Shown: positions 30,218 to 40,460 of the stretch, in pieces
How the letters are laid out: every line of letters begins with the position of its first letter
Position numbering within the stretch: the first letter of the stretch is position 1
NCBI GenBank assembly: GCA_019454125.1
Contig: CP075365.1
Span: forward strand, 676,218-740,217
Source of the DNA: Fimbriimonadaceae bacterium
GTDB lineage: Bacteria; Armatimonadota; Fimbriimonadia; Fimbriimonadales; Fimbriimonadaceae
Length of the DNA: 64,000 nt
Reading direction: 5' to 3'
The notes under the pieces: model-generated
Database searches by the model: none
What the model saw: only the letters and a program-made list of their open reading frames with translations
What the model was told of the DNA's origin: nothing
Position numbers and translations under genes: made by a program

Positions 30218-30959
30218 CAAGGCCCTCGTCCTCTCGCAAGTCACCGCCTCCTATGGGGCCAAGCCGGTCCTCAAGGGGCTCGACCTCTGCGTCGCGCCAG
30301 GGGAGCGCCTCGTGCTCTTGGGGCCCAACGGGGCGGGAAAGACGACACTCCTCAAGGTGCTTTGTGGGGCGATGCCGGCGGGCGGCACGGTCACGGTGAT
30401 GGGGCGGCCGGTGGCCGCGTTTTCCCGCCGCGAGATGGCCCAGACCGTCGCCTTCGTGCCGCAGGTCGAGGCCCCCGCCTTCGCCATGACCGTCCGTGAG
30501 CTGGTCCTCACCGCCCGGCTGCCGTGGTCGAGCGGGATTTTCGAGTCCGCCGCCGACCATGACGCGGTCGAAAAGGCCCTGGCCGACGCGGAGTGCGAAG
30601 CGCTCGCCGGGCGCCCGGTCACAGACCTCAGTGGGGGCGAGTTCCAGCGCGCGGTCATCGCCCGGGCCCTGGCCCAAGAGACGCCCATCGTCCTGATGGA
30701 CGAGCCGACCAACCACCTCGACCCCCTGCACCAAGTGGAGGTGGGCGAGTTGGTGGCCCGAATGGCTGCCCTGGGGCGCACGGTCGTGGCGACGTCGCAC
30801 GACCTCGGCTGGGCGTTCACCCACTTTCCCCGCGCGGCGTTGCTCTGCGAGGGAAGCATGGCTTTCGACGGCTCCGCCGAAGACTTGGCGTCTTCCGCCG
30901 AGTTGGCGAAGGTCTATGGGGTGGGCTTTGCCGGGCGCGGGCTCGTCCCCGTCCGCTAG
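30210..30959 (+). CDS. ABC transporter ATP-binding protein (FecE/BtuD-like)
   Basis: 249 aa stand-alone ATPase: Walker A GPNGAGKTT, signature DLSGGEFQR, Walker B IVLMDEPTNHLD, H-loop TSHDL. The sequence type (TVRELVLTARLPW, HQVEVGELVARM) is that of iron-siderophore or cobalamin importers. No permease or binding protein gene is adjacent, so its partner must be encoded elsewhere. It overlaps the upstream exporter gene and so shares its transcript. Confidence 0.88.
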   Translation: MSDKALVLSQVTASYGAKPVLKGLDLCVAPGERLVLLGPNGAGKTTLLKVLCGAMPAGGTVTVMGRPVAAFSRREMAQTVAFVPQVEAPAFAMTVRELVLTARLPWSSGIFESAADHDAVEKALADAECEALAGRPVTDLSGGEFQRAVIARALAQETPIVLMDEPTNHLDPLHQVEVGELVARMAALGRTVVATSHDLGWAFTHFPRAALLCEGSMAFDGSAEDLASSAELAKVYGVGFAGRGLVPVR

Positions 30960-30961
30960 GT

Positions 30962-31804
30962 TCAGCTCGCGGCCAAATCCGGCAAGCGTCTGGCGTTGTG
31001 GACCAGCGCGGTGCCGTCGAAGACGCGGACAGGAGCGCTGGAGGAGCGGACGGGCGACTCCCAAGAGTCGAGGTCGACCAAGAGCTCGCCCCCTCTGCTC
31101 GCGACGCTGAACCGGCCCGAGAAACCCGACCGCCGGGCCCAGACCACCGCGGCCGCCACCATGCCGGTGCCGCAGCCCAGGGTCTCGCCAACCGCCCGCT
31201 CCCAAATTCGCAACTCGAGCGACCGGTCACCCGTGGGCCGCGCGTACATGACGCTGACCCGCTCTGGGAAGACGGGGTCGTTCTCGATCAGGCTGCTGAG
31301 GCGCGCGAAATCGGGGTCTTGCGGAAGCTCGTCGACGATCGCCACGAAGTGGGCGCTCCCTGTGCTCACGGCGGTGCCGACCACGCCATGGACCGCTTGG
31401 TCGATGAACGGGAAGGCGCTGACGACGGGCACCGCCTCGGGCGAAAAGTCCGCGGGCGGAAGCTCGATCGTGGCGAGGCCGTCCTTCACTTCGGCCGGGA
31501 TCGGCCGACCGCCGTGCCAGATGGTCGTGCGGCCCTCGAACCACCCTTCCAGGTGCCCGTGCCACGCCGCACACCGGAGACCGTTGCCACAAAAGTCCTC
31601 ACTCCCGTCCGGGTTGAACATGCGCAGGCGCATGTCCCGGCCGTGCCGACCGACCACGAGCAGACCGTCCGAACCGATCCCGAAGCGGCGGCAGCAAGCC
31701 TCTCGGGCCAGTTCCGGCAGGGGCAGCCCGACGACGTCCCGCTCGTCCACGAGCACAAAATCGTTTCCGAGCGTCTGGGTCTTGAAAAAGGGAAGGGAGG
31801 TCAT
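30962..31804 (-). CDS. dapF: Diaminopimelate epimerase
   Basis: 280 aa. The two active-site cysteines are in FCGNGLRCAAW (residues about 72-82) and GETLGCGTGMVAA (about 210-222); the N-terminus FFKTQTLGNDFVLVDER matches DapF. It interconverts LL- and meso-diaminopimelate for lysine and peptidoglycan. Convergent with the ABC ATPase, 2 nt between the stops. Confidence 0.94.
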   Translation of the reverse strand: MTSLPFFKTQTLGNDFVLVDERDVVGLPLPELAREACCRRFGIGSDGLLVVGRHGRDMRLRMFNPDGSEDFCGNGLRCAAWHGHLEGWFEGRTTIWHGGRPIPAEVKDGLATIELPPADFSPEAVPVVSAFPFIDQAVHGVVGTAVSTGSAHFVAIVDELPQDPDFARLSSLIENDPVFPERVSVMYARPTGDRSLELRIWERAVGETLGCGTGMVAAAVVWARRSGFSGRFSVASRGGELLVDLDSWESPVRSSSAPVRVFDGTALVHNARRLPDLAAS

Positions 31805-31841
31805 TCTCTTCTTGGGATTTGAGGGGTGCGAAGCGTCTTGG

Positions 31842-33794
31842 TCAGATCAGACTTTCGAGCCGGTAATGGGCCGAGCTCGTCGTGCGCCGGAACCATTCGC
31901 CCTCTGGGCAGACGAGCGGGAACCACCACGCGGCGGGGCGCTTGCCCGCATGCTCCAGGCCCTCCGTCGAGACCACGGCCTCTCGCACAATTTTGACCCG
32001 GGCCAGTTCGGCCTCCAGGGCAATGTCGCGGCGGCGTCGACGGGCATCGGCCATTTGAGGGGATTGGACGAGGGCTTCTTGGGCCGCGACAAGTTCCCGC
32101 CACTCGCTTCGGAGCCGGGCGATCTCCGCCATTGCGTCCGCGACGCCGTGGGTCAACCGCTCACGCTCCTCCCAGTCGGCCTCGGTCGGGTCCTTCTCGA
32201 AGATCCGGTCGCGCCAGTGGCGCCCCTTCGCCCGTTCGGCCTCTTCGCGCCGTCTGGTGGCCGCCTTTAGACCTTGCACGACCGCTTGCCGCTTGGCCTT
32301 GATTTCGGCCACAGAGGCACGGACCGAGCCCATCTCGTCGTTGACAGACTCGTACTGTCGGGCCAGGCAGCTCCAACTTCCTCGAAGTTCGGTGGACAAG
32401 AATCGGATCAGTTCCAGCGGGCGGCGAAGCTGGCCCAGCCCGAAAAGGAGGCTGCGTTGCTTTTCGCCGACTTCGCGCCACCGGGCGGCGAAGCTGTTGG
32501 CGCTGAGGTCGACGGTCCCGAACGGGCCGCGGAGGGGTTCGGGCAGGCGGAACCAGGAGCAGCAGTCGTAAAGGGCGTCCCAAGGCTCGTAGCCGACGCG
32601 AAGGATCGGATTCAGGCGGAGCGGATAGCCGCTCGCGGCGAGGAGCTCGTGCATGTGGCGGCTCTGCTGGACGTAACCGCTCGCCCCCTCGTGGAAGACG
32701 AAGACGAACTCCTGGGCGAGCATCCCGATGAGGGTGACGGCCTTGCCTACCAACGTGCAGTCCGGTCCGAACTTGGCTTCGACCAAGGCGGCTAGTTCTT
32801 GGGCGTTCCCAGGACGCTTCTTGTAGCTGAAGGCGACGGGGGTCGGGGTCAGCACGACGGCCCCGCGAGTCCCGATCAGGAGCGTTCCACGCCCCGCCCC
32901 CGGGATCACGAGGTCGAAGGGGATGGCGCCCGCGCCGAACCGCTCCAAGGAGTAGGTCTCGCTGACGGCGACGGCCTCGTCATAGGCCCGGCAGGCAGCC
33001 TCCCGGCTTTCGGGCGCGAGGAACAGGCTCAGGATCTCGAACCGGGGCAGCCCGGCGGTGGCCGAATTGAACTGGAGGAGCTCTGTGGTGGTCGTCGTCT
33101 CCAAATCCACCGCTTCGTTCGCGGCGAACTCGTACATCGGCCTCAGGAGCCTGCGGTAGTAGTGGGCCAGGCTCAAGCCGGGCGCGTCCGCGTCCTCGCA
33201 AGCCAGGCTAAGAAGGCGCTCTGCGGCCTCACCCGCCGGGTCGCGGTTCGGGCCGGCGATGCAAGCCAGGCTGTCCCGGACGGTCTGCTGCAGGGTGGCG
33301 AAAAGTGTGCCGAAGAGGGGGCCGACCTGCTTTTCGGCCGTCACGCGGTGCTGTTCGGCGTTCAAGGCGACCACTCCGCGCCACCCGAAGGCCTCGGTGG
33401 CGGCGTCCAGGTAACCGGGGCGCTCTGCTTGGATTCTGCCCAGCTTGGCCCCGTAGTGGGCCAGCGTCTCGCGGGTCACGACCGTCTCCGAACCGAAGAG
33501 CGAGGAGAACTCGGCCGCCGCGCTCCAGATCCCCTTCGTCGTCGTGTCGTTGTGGGGGAGCGCCTCGAACCCGCCGCTGCTGCCCTTCTGGGCGAACTTA
33601 GCGAAGTAGTCGGTGTCATGGACCCCGGCGATGAAACGACGCCCCGAGCCAAGCCGCTTCGAAGCAAGGGCCACGCCCGCTTTCATGGGCTCGTCCCAGA
33701 AGACCGTTTGTCCTAGGGCCAGGAAGGGCGCGCCGGGAGCGATCTTTTCGAGTTCCCGTAGCACCGCGACCTGGGTTGGACAGCTTCCTTCCAT
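31842..33794 (-). CDS. Uncharacterised 650-residue protein with coiled-coil C-terminus
   Basis: Not recognised. It has high third-position GC and a clean ATG. Residues 1-130 contain APFLALGQTVFWDEPMKAG and AGVHDTDYFAKFAQK, an alpha/beta-looking region with conserved-type acidic motifs. The middle has VSETYSLERFGAGAIPFDLV. Residues about 460-600 are strongly charged and predicted coiled coil (KAKRQAVVQGLKAATRRREE). The C-terminus is Trp-rich (RPAAWWFPLVCPEGEWF). No signal peptide or membrane segment, so cytoplasmic is likely. Lies 38 nt upstream of dapF on the same strand. Confidence 0.75.
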   Translation of the reverse strand: MEGSCPTQVAVLRELEKIAPGAPFLALGQTVFWDEPMKAGVALASKRLGSGRRFIAGVHDTDYFAKFAQKGSSGGFEALPHNDTTTKGIWSAAAEFSSLFGSETVVTRETLAHYGAKLGRIQAERPGYLDAATEAFGWRGVVALNAEQHRVTAEKQVGPLFGTLFATLQQTVRDSLACIAGPNRDPAGEAAERLLSLACEDADAPGLSLAHYYRRLLRPMYEFAANEAVDLETTTTTELLQFNSATAGLPRFEILSLFLAPESREAACRAYDEAVAVSETYSLERFGAGAIPFDLVIPGAGRGTLLIGTRGAVVLTPTPVAFSYKKRPGNAQELAALVEAKFGPDCTLVGKAVTLIGMLAQEFVFVFHEGASGYVQQSRHMHELLAASGYPLRLNPILRVGYEPWDALYDCCSWFRLPEPLRGPFGTVDLSANSFAARWREVGEKQRSLLFGLGQLRRPLELIRFLSTELRGSWSCLARQYESVNDEMGSVRASVAEIKAKRQAVVQGLKAATRRREEAERAKGRHWRDRIFEKDPTEADWEERERLTHGVADAMAEIARLRSEWRELVAAQEALVQSPQMADARRRRRDIALEAELARVKIVREAVVSTEGLEHAGKRPAAWWFPLVCPEGEWFRRTTSSAHYRLESLI

Positions 33795-33969
33795 GGGGTT
33801 GACGAGGGGTTATACGTTGGGCCGCGAATAAGGTCCGACCGGTCCTATCCTCGGAAGGACGGGCGATTGCGGCCGGTTCCCATTTTCCCTGAGAAAAAGG
33901 TCGGGAAGAACCGAGAATTGCTAACAAGGAAGCTTCGTGCCCGGAAGGCACGGGGCTCGGAAGTCGGAG

Positions 33970-34245
33970 ATGAACCAGGATAAGCGCGCAGGAAAGGCGG
34001 GTGAGGCGGTCAGCATCAGTGCGGCCAGCCGCATCACCGGTGTCGAAGTCCATACCTTGCGCTATTGGGAACGGGAGTTCGCCCAGTTCCTGCATCCGAC
34101 CCGGACCTCGGGCGGCCAGCGACGCTACCGCACCGAGGACATCCAGACCGTCTTCCTGCTCAAGCGGCTCCTCCGGGACGAAATGTTCTCGATCGCCGGT
34201 GCCCGGCGGCACCTTGAGAAACTGGCCCGCGACCAGGCCGCCTAG
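33970..34245 (+). CDS. MerR-family DNA-binding protein, short
   Basis: 91 aa from ATG 33970 (an upstream in-frame ATG at 33937 is possible). Winged helix typical of MerR: SISAASRITGVEVHTLRYWE, then RRYRTEDIQTVFLLKRLL. There is no effector-binding domain, so it resembles the short HTH proteins such as those near infC or ftsZ regulators. Its target is unknown. The stop overlaps the stop of the convergent vWA lipoprotein gene by 4 nt. Confidence 0.85.
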   Translation: MNQDKRAGKAGEAVSISAASRITGVEVHTLRYWEREFAQFLHPTRTSGGQRRYRTEDIQTVFLLKRLLRDEMFSIAGARRHLEKLARDQAA

Positions 34246-34778
34246 TCGATCTCGATCGGGCACTTCACCAAGGATCTGAGCTTTTCGCGGTGACCGACGC
34301 GGACGCCGACGAACCTCAAGTCGGCCACCTGGCCGCTCCACTTCTCCGAAAGCTCTCGGCACGCTTTGCCGTCTTCGGCGGTCATCATCTCGACCCCGCA
34401 ATCGGTGAAGACCGTCACCCTGACCGGTTTTGCCGCGGCCGCCAAGTCCCGGTCGATCAGTTCGAAGAGCCTCGCGAGGTTCGTCCCCTTCGTGGCCGAA
34501 TCGCCCGTCAGGTTCCGCTTCAAGAACTTGCCCGCCTCGGCCTCGTCCGAGAACGGCCCTGAGTTGTAGATCTCGGCCGGCTTGGAGTCGAAGCGGTAGA
34601 CGATCACCTGCCTCGCGTTGCTCCCCGCCAGAAGGGCCTGGGCTTTGGCGAACGTCCGGGCCTCGAACTCGCGGGCGCTGCCCGAAGTGTCGATCGCGAC
34701 GATCTCCGTTCCTTTCAGGGGCGGCGGCTCGCAGCCAAGGGCGAGGGCCATCGCCGCGACGAGGAGGCTAGCTCGCAT
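34242..34778 (-). CDS. vWA-like lipoprotein
   Basis: 178 aa from the ATG at 34778, which gives a lipoprotein signal MRASLLVAAMALALGC. The mature part begins with a von Willebrand A-like strand and MIDAS motif (IVAIDTSGSAREF, i.e. DxSxS), then KGTNLARLFELIDRDL and VTVFTDCGVEMM. This is likely a membrane-anchored metal-dependent protein-binding module. It overlaps the end of the upstream coiled-coil membrane protein gene by 11 nt, so the two are co-translated. Confidence 0.75.
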   Translation of the reverse strand: MRASLLVAAMALALGCEPPPLKGTEIVAIDTSGSAREFEARTFAKAQALLAGSNARQVIVYRFDSKPAEIYNSGPFSDEAEAGKFLKRNLTGDSATKGTNLARLFELIDRDLAAAAKPVRVTVFTDCGVEMMTAEDGKACRELSEKWSGQVADLRFVGVRVGHREKLRSLVKCPIEID

Positions 34779-36063
34779 AGGGCTCACCCACTGGCTCGCC
34801 AAGCTCCTCCGACACTCCGTTGTCGCTCTCTAGGTGCCTCTTTCGCACCATCGTCCGTGCGTTCTTCTCGTAGCCGTCGGAAATCTTCTGGTTGTTGATC
34901 CGCTGGCGTCGCTCCTCGATCTCTTGGGTGAGCACCGCGATCTGGTTCATCAGGCCGCGCAGGGTCTGGTATTCGATGTTGCGCTCGAGCTCCGCCCGGT
35001 CTTCCGCGTTCTCCCGCTCCATGCGCATCCGTGCCGAGAACTCTTCTTCGAGCCGTCGATTGGCGGCCTCGCGCTCCTGCTCGGTGGCGCGTTTCTGGGC
35101 CTCGTAGGATTCCAGCAACCCCCGGTGCTCGATCGCCACACGCTCTTCCAAGCGCTTCTGGTGCGCGGCGACCTGCTCCTCGTAGACACGGGTGTCCCGC
35201 TCGCGCTTGGCGGCGAGCCGCTCCTCTTCCGTCGCGCTCTCCTCGCCGGCGCGGAACGCTTTCAGGGCCGAGGCGAGAAGAAGCGGGGTCGTGATCCCAA
35301 GGCAGACGAGGAAGGCTTGCCAGCCGTCCATCGGCGTATCGGTAAAGCTTGCGGCCGCCGTATAGCGTTGCAGGGCCACCGAGCCCAAGAAGGCTTCCAA
35401 GCCCAGGAAGACCACGCCCACGCTGATGAACCCGGCCAGGCCCCAACCATTGATCTCGCGAAGCCGCCACCGCCGTCCCGCGAGCAGCGCAAGGTGCGAG
35501 ACCATCAGCTTGAGCGCGGCGATGAAGGTCACGCCGAGGACGACGGCCGTCCAAAGCGAGGACGGGTTGCGCCGGTCGAAGATCCCGGCGATCGTCGAGA
35601 TCCCCACTCCGACGAACCCGCCGATCGGCAAGAGGAGCACCCACAGCACGACGTCGCCCAGCCAGGAGAGCCAGCGGTTCTTTGCGGGTTTCTCCTTAGG
35701 CTCCTCCGGGGCAGAAGTGGGGGATTGGAGAGAGATCGGAAGGCGCGGCTCCAGTGGAGCGGGCGTCGCGGGCGGGGCTTCCAAGCCCACCGCGGCTGGC
35801 GCAGACTCGAGCACGAGCACGCGCGTGCCGACCTCCGGTGTCAGCCGGTGGCACGTGTTGGTCGCGGGGTCATAAGCCAGCGAAACCGCGCCCGCCGCCT
35901 CACCCGCCGCAAGTCGAAGCTCACGGCGCCTCTCGCCCAGGACGTCGAGTTCTTTGCGCATATGTTCGAGCCGTTCGCGCGCGGCCGAATCCGCCTGAGC
36001 CCACTCGGCTTTAAAACGTTCGCGCCGGGCGCGGGGGTCGCTGCTGTTCACTTCGGATTCCAT
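34768..36063 (-). CDS. Membrane protein with long C-terminal coiled coil
   Basis: 431 aa. Short N-terminal helical region, a Pro/Glu-rich linker (about 90-130), then four hydrophobic segments (VVLWVLLLPIGGFVGVGI, LWTAVVLGVTFIAALKLM, GLAGFISVGVVFLGLEAFL, and AFLVCLGITTPLLLASAL). From about residue 275 a 130-residue highly charged coiled coil (EERLAAKRERDTRVYEEQ) follows. The layout recalls DUF4407-type membrane proteins, but I am not sure. Paired with the vWA lipoprotein downstream. Function unknown. Confidence 0.72.
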   Translation of the reverse strand: MESEVNSSDPRARRERFKAEWAQADSAARERLEHMRKELDVLGERRRELRLAAGEAAGAVSLAYDPATNTCHRLTPEVGTRVLVLESAPAAVGLEAPPATPAPLEPRLPISLQSPTSAPEEPKEKPAKNRWLSWLGDVVLWVLLLPIGGFVGVGISTIAGIFDRRNPSSLWTAVVLGVTFIAALKLMVSHLALLAGRRWRLREINGWGLAGFISVGVVFLGLEAFLGSVALQRYTAAASFTDTPMDGWQAFLVCLGITTPLLLASALKAFRAGEESATEEERLAAKRERDTRVYEEQVAAHQKRLEERVAIEHRGLLESYEAQKRATEQEREAANRRLEEEFSARMRMERENAEDRAELERNIEYQTLRGLMNQIAVLTQEIEERRQRINNQKISDGYEKNARTMVRKRHLESDNGVSEELGEPVGEPYAS

Positions 36064-36147
36064 CCCGTCTCCGGCCCAATTAACGGGGGAGGGCCTGGGT
36101 AGGTTGCAGAGGCCCTTCCGCGTCGATCTCGTAACGTCGCATCACAG

Positions 36148-37383
36148 ATGGGGAAGCGCGTGGTGATCGTCGGCGGCGGGTTCGGGGGGATGGCGTGCGC
36201 GCGCGCCCTCAAGGGCCGGGACGTGCGCGTCACTCTCCTAGACAGGGAGAACCATCACCTCTTCCAGCCGCTGCTCTATCAGGTGGCGACCGCGGGCCTG
36301 TCCCCGGCGGACATCGCCTGGCCGATCCGCGGCGTGCTGAGCGCGCAAAAGAACACCGAGGTGTTTATGACCGAAGTGGAGGCGGTCGACCTGCAGCGCC
36401 GAGAGGTGCGGCACAGCCTGGGCACCTTGCCGTTCGACGCGCTCGTGATCGCCACCGGCGCAACCCACAGCTACTTTGGCCACCAGGAATGGGAGACCTT
36501 TGCGCCCGGGCTGAAGACCCTCAACGACGCGACCGAGATCCGCAGCCGCATCCTGGGCGCGCTCGAGATGGCCGAGGCGGCGCCCACGCCGGAGGAGCGC
36601 CGGGCGTGGCTTTCCTTCGTCGTGGTGGGCGCGGGGCCGACCGGGGTCGAGATGGCTGGCGCGATCAGCGAGCTCATCAGGCGGGCGATGGACTCCGATT
36701 TTCGGCACTTCGACCCCTCCGACGCCTGCGTCTTCCTGGTGGAAGGCGCCGCGCGCGTCCTGCCCGGGTTCCCCGAAAAGCTGAGCCAGGCGGCCCTCGA
36801 CGCGCTGGACAGGCTCGACGTCCGCGTGCTCTTGGGCGAGACCGTTCAGGAGATCGGCGAAGGCTCCGTCCGGACGGACAAGGGGCGCTACCCGGCGCAC
36901 GTGGTCGTCTGGGCGGCGGGGATCAAGGCTGCGGCCGGCGCGGCCTGGCTCGGCGTCGAACCGGACCGTGCGGGCAGGATCAGGGTCGACGACCGCTGCC
37001 GCGTGCTCGGAATCGCCGAGGAGGTCTACGCGATCGGCGACGTCGCGCACTTTCCCACCGAGGACGGCCGCGGTTTGCCGGGAGTCGCCCAAGTGGCGAT
37101 CCAGCAGGGCCAGTACGTCGCCCGGGCTCTGGTGGGGGAGCCCCAAGGGCCGTTCGTCTACCGCGACCGCGGCTCGTTGGCCACGATCGGGCGCAACCGC
37201 GCGGTGGCGGACATCGGCCGGTTCAAGTTCAGCGGGTTCTTCGCCTGGTTGGTCTGGCTCTTCGTGCACGTGTGGCAGCTGCTCGGCGTCCGGAGAAAGC
37301 TCTCGGTCCTGACGACCTGGGCGTGGGCGTACTTTCTTTACTACCGGGGCGCGCGCCTGATCACGAAGCACCGCGACTCCTAG
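36148..37383 (+). CDS. ndh: Type II NADH dehydrogenase
   Basis: 411 aa. FAD-binding VVIVGGGFGGMACARAL at the N-terminus, NADH-binding VVVGAGPTGVEMAGAISEL near residue 160, and the second FAD motif VYAIGDVAHFP. The C-terminal hydrophobic, amphipathic stretch (FFAWLVWLFVHVWQLLG) would dock on the membrane. It passes electrons from NADH to menaquinone without pumping protons. Starts 10 nt after TAACGT (leaderless pattern). Its stop overlaps that of the convergent methyltransferase gene. Confidence 0.92.
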   Translation: MGKRVVIVGGGFGGMACARALKGRDVRVTLLDRENHHLFQPLLYQVATAGLSPADIAWPIRGVLSAQKNTEVFMTEVEAVDLQRREVRHSLGTLPFDALVIATGATHSYFGHQEWETFAPGLKTLNDATEIRSRILGALEMAEAAPTPEERRAWLSFVVVGAGPTGVEMAGAISELIRRAMDSDFRHFDPSDACVFLVEGAARVLPGFPEKLSQAALDALDRLDVRVLLGETVQEIGEGSVRTDKGRYPAHVVVWAAGIKAAAGAAWLGVEPDRAGRIRVDDRCRVLGIAEEVYAIGDVAHFPTEDGRGLPGVAQVAIQQGQYVARALVGEPQGPFVYRDRGSLATIGRNRAVADIGRFKFSGFFAWLVWLFVHVWQLLGVRRKLSVLTTWAWAYFLYYRGARLITKHRDS

Positions 37384-38522
37384 GCGACGCCTCGGCGAGT
37401 CTTGCGCGGATCGTAGCGGCTGGTCGGCCCCGCCGCCGCGACGGGGTTCAGCAAGTGCCCTGCGATCGCCCGGCCGAGGGGGACGGGAACGGCGTTCCCC
37501 AGTTGGCGGTAGCGGCTGGAAAGGCTCCCAAAGAGGCGCCACTCGTCGGAAAAGCCTTGAAGCCGTTGGTACTCTTGGATGCTCAAGGGGCGGAGCTCCT
37601 CGGGATGGGCGAGCAGCGTCGCGGGCATCGTCGGGTTCGTGACCAACGTGGGCGAGGGCTCGTCCCAGGCGATACGGCGCATGAAGCCGACCCGCCCTCC
37701 GCCAGCCTGGAGCGCCCCGCCCAGCGCCTCCGGCCAGAGCTCGGGCGGCAGGTCGCGCCAGTTCTGGCCCGGTCCGAGCAAGGGCAGGAACTTGCGCTGT
37801 CCGGGCCGCAAGGGCAAGTGCTCGTGCCGCGCGATCCCGGAGGTCGCCGAGCGGAAAGTGCGTGCCTCGCCAGGCTCGTTGTGGGGGGCGATGGTCGGCA
37901 AGGGATCGCCCAGCGAAGCGACCACCACGAGGCGCTCCCGCCGCTGGGCGGCACCGTAGCGCGAAGCGTCGTAGAGGTCCCAAGTCACCGCATATCCCGA
38001 TTCGGTGAGGCAGGCGGCGAGGTGGCGCAGGGCGCCGCCGGGGCCTTCCTCCAGGGCCAGGGGCGGGTGGTCCGGCCCGCGCTCTCGGTGCGGCCGGTGG
38101 CGGAGCGGGGCCGAGAGCAGTCCCCGGACGTTCTCGATCACGATGAACCGGGGGCGCAACGCGACCGCCAGGGCGAGGAAGTGCATGGCGACGTTTCCGC
38201 GTTCGTCCTCCAGCGACTTGCGCCGACCAGCGGTGGAGAAGGCCTGGCACGGCGGCCCCCCCACGACGGCATCGAGTTGGCCGGGCTCCACCCCGAGGCT
38301 CGACCGCAAGCCCTCGAGGTCCAGGTCACGGATGTCCCCCTCCAGAAGCGGGGTCTCCGGCCGGTTCTCACGGATCGTCCGGGCCGCGTCGGGGTCCCGC
38401 TCGTTCGTCCCGAGGCAGCGCCAACCCGCTTCCTCGAACCCCTGGTCGAGCCCCAGGATCCCGGAGAAGAAGCTGAGAAACGTCGGCCGCACCAGTGACA
38501 ACGGACGTTCGCGGAGCGTCAT
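37380..38522 (-). CDS. DNA (cytosine-5-)-methyltransferase, apparently orphan
   Basis: 380 aa from the ATG at 38522; the longer frame upstream has no coding character. C5 motifs in order: I FLSFFSGILGLDQGFEEAG, IV GGPPCQAFSTAGRR with the catalytic Cys, VI ENVRGLL, VIII QRRERLVVV, and X GNAVPVPLGRAIA. It methylates a cytosine in an unknown site. No restriction endonuclease or Vsr-like gene is adjacent, so a regulatory or epigenetic role or a lost R-M system is possible. Confidence 0.9.
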   Translation of the reverse strand: MTLRERPLSLVRPTFLSFFSGILGLDQGFEEAGWRCLGTNERDPDAARTIRENRPETPLLEGDIRDLDLEGLRSSLGVEPGQLDAVVGGPPCQAFSTAGRRKSLEDERGNVAMHFLALAVALRPRFIVIENVRGLLSAPLRHRPHRERGPDHPPLALEEGPGGALRHLAACLTESGYAVTWDLYDASRYGAAQRRERLVVVASLGDPLPTIAPHNEPGEARTFRSATSGIARHEHLPLRPGQRKFLPLLGPGQNWRDLPPELWPEALGGALQAGGGRVGFMRRIAWDEPSPTLVTNPTMPATLLAHPEELRPLSIQEYQRLQGFSDEWRLFGSLSSRYRQLGNAVPVPLGRAIAGHLLNPVAAAGPTSRYDPRKTRRGVA

Positions 38523-38624
38523 TGGACGCTCGCCGCAGGGGGGCGCGTTAGGCCATAGGAACTGCTCTTGGGACGCTGGTGCGACGCTCCGCCTAGTTGG
38601 CCCGTCAGGCGGAAAGCTCGTCGG

Positions 38625-38656
38625 TATACTCGACCGAGCCGGGGATGAGCCCCGGC
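38625..38656 (+). promoter_or_regulatory. atpD promoter -10 and leader hairpin
   Basis: TATACT at 38625-38630 is a good -10 hexamer. It is followed at 38638-38656 by a perfect 7-bp hairpin (GCCGGGG, loop ATGAG, CCCCGGC), 18 nt before the atpD start. The stem would lie near the 5' end of the mRNA and could stabilise it or limit ribosome access; GGATAGG lies between the hairpin and the ATG. Confidence 0.55.
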
Positions 38657-38662
38657 GGATAG

Positions 38663-40108
<1,446 letters not shown>

Positions 40109-40110
40109 TT

Positions 40111-40441
40111 CCCCCTCCCCAGGCTCGGGGAGGGGGCCAGGGGGAGGGGAAGGGCGGTATGGCGCCACCCACCCCTCGACCCGAGCCAAGAAGAGAAGAG
40201 CGGCCCCCCCCCCCGGTCTTGGGGAGGGGGCCAGGGGGGAGGGGACGAGCGGTATGGCGCCACCCATCCCTCGACCCAAGCCAAGAAGAGAAGAGCGGGA
40301 GCTTGCATCCCCCCTCCCCAGGCTTGGGGAGGGGGCCAGGGGGAGGGGACGAGCGGTAAGGCGTGCCACCCAACCCTCGACCCAAGCCAAGAAGAGAAGA
40401 GCGGCCCCCCCCAGTCTTGGGGAGGGGGCCAGGGGGAGGGG
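40111..40441. repeat. Tandem G-rich palindrome array (4 copies)
   Basis: Four copies of the element CCCCCTCCCC-loop-GGGGAGGGGG followed by CCAGGGGGAGGGG, at about 40111, 40205, 40308 and 40405. They are separated by a shared spacer (GGTATGGCGCCACC ... GCCAAGAAGAGAAGAGCGG) in units of about 95-106 bp. It occupies the space between the converging atpD and the 40461-41165 gene. The arms can form a 10-bp hairpin, and the G-rich strand has several closely spaced runs of four to five G. Confidence 0.85.
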
Positions 40442-40460
40442 AAGTCCCGAAGCCTGACGC

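Noticed and set aside
36195-38498. 767-aa plus-strand ORF and 670-aa minus ORF (36238-38250) across ndh and the methyltransferase
   Set aside because: Both run through two real genes in other frames, with Arg/Pro/Gly-rich translations and no domain.
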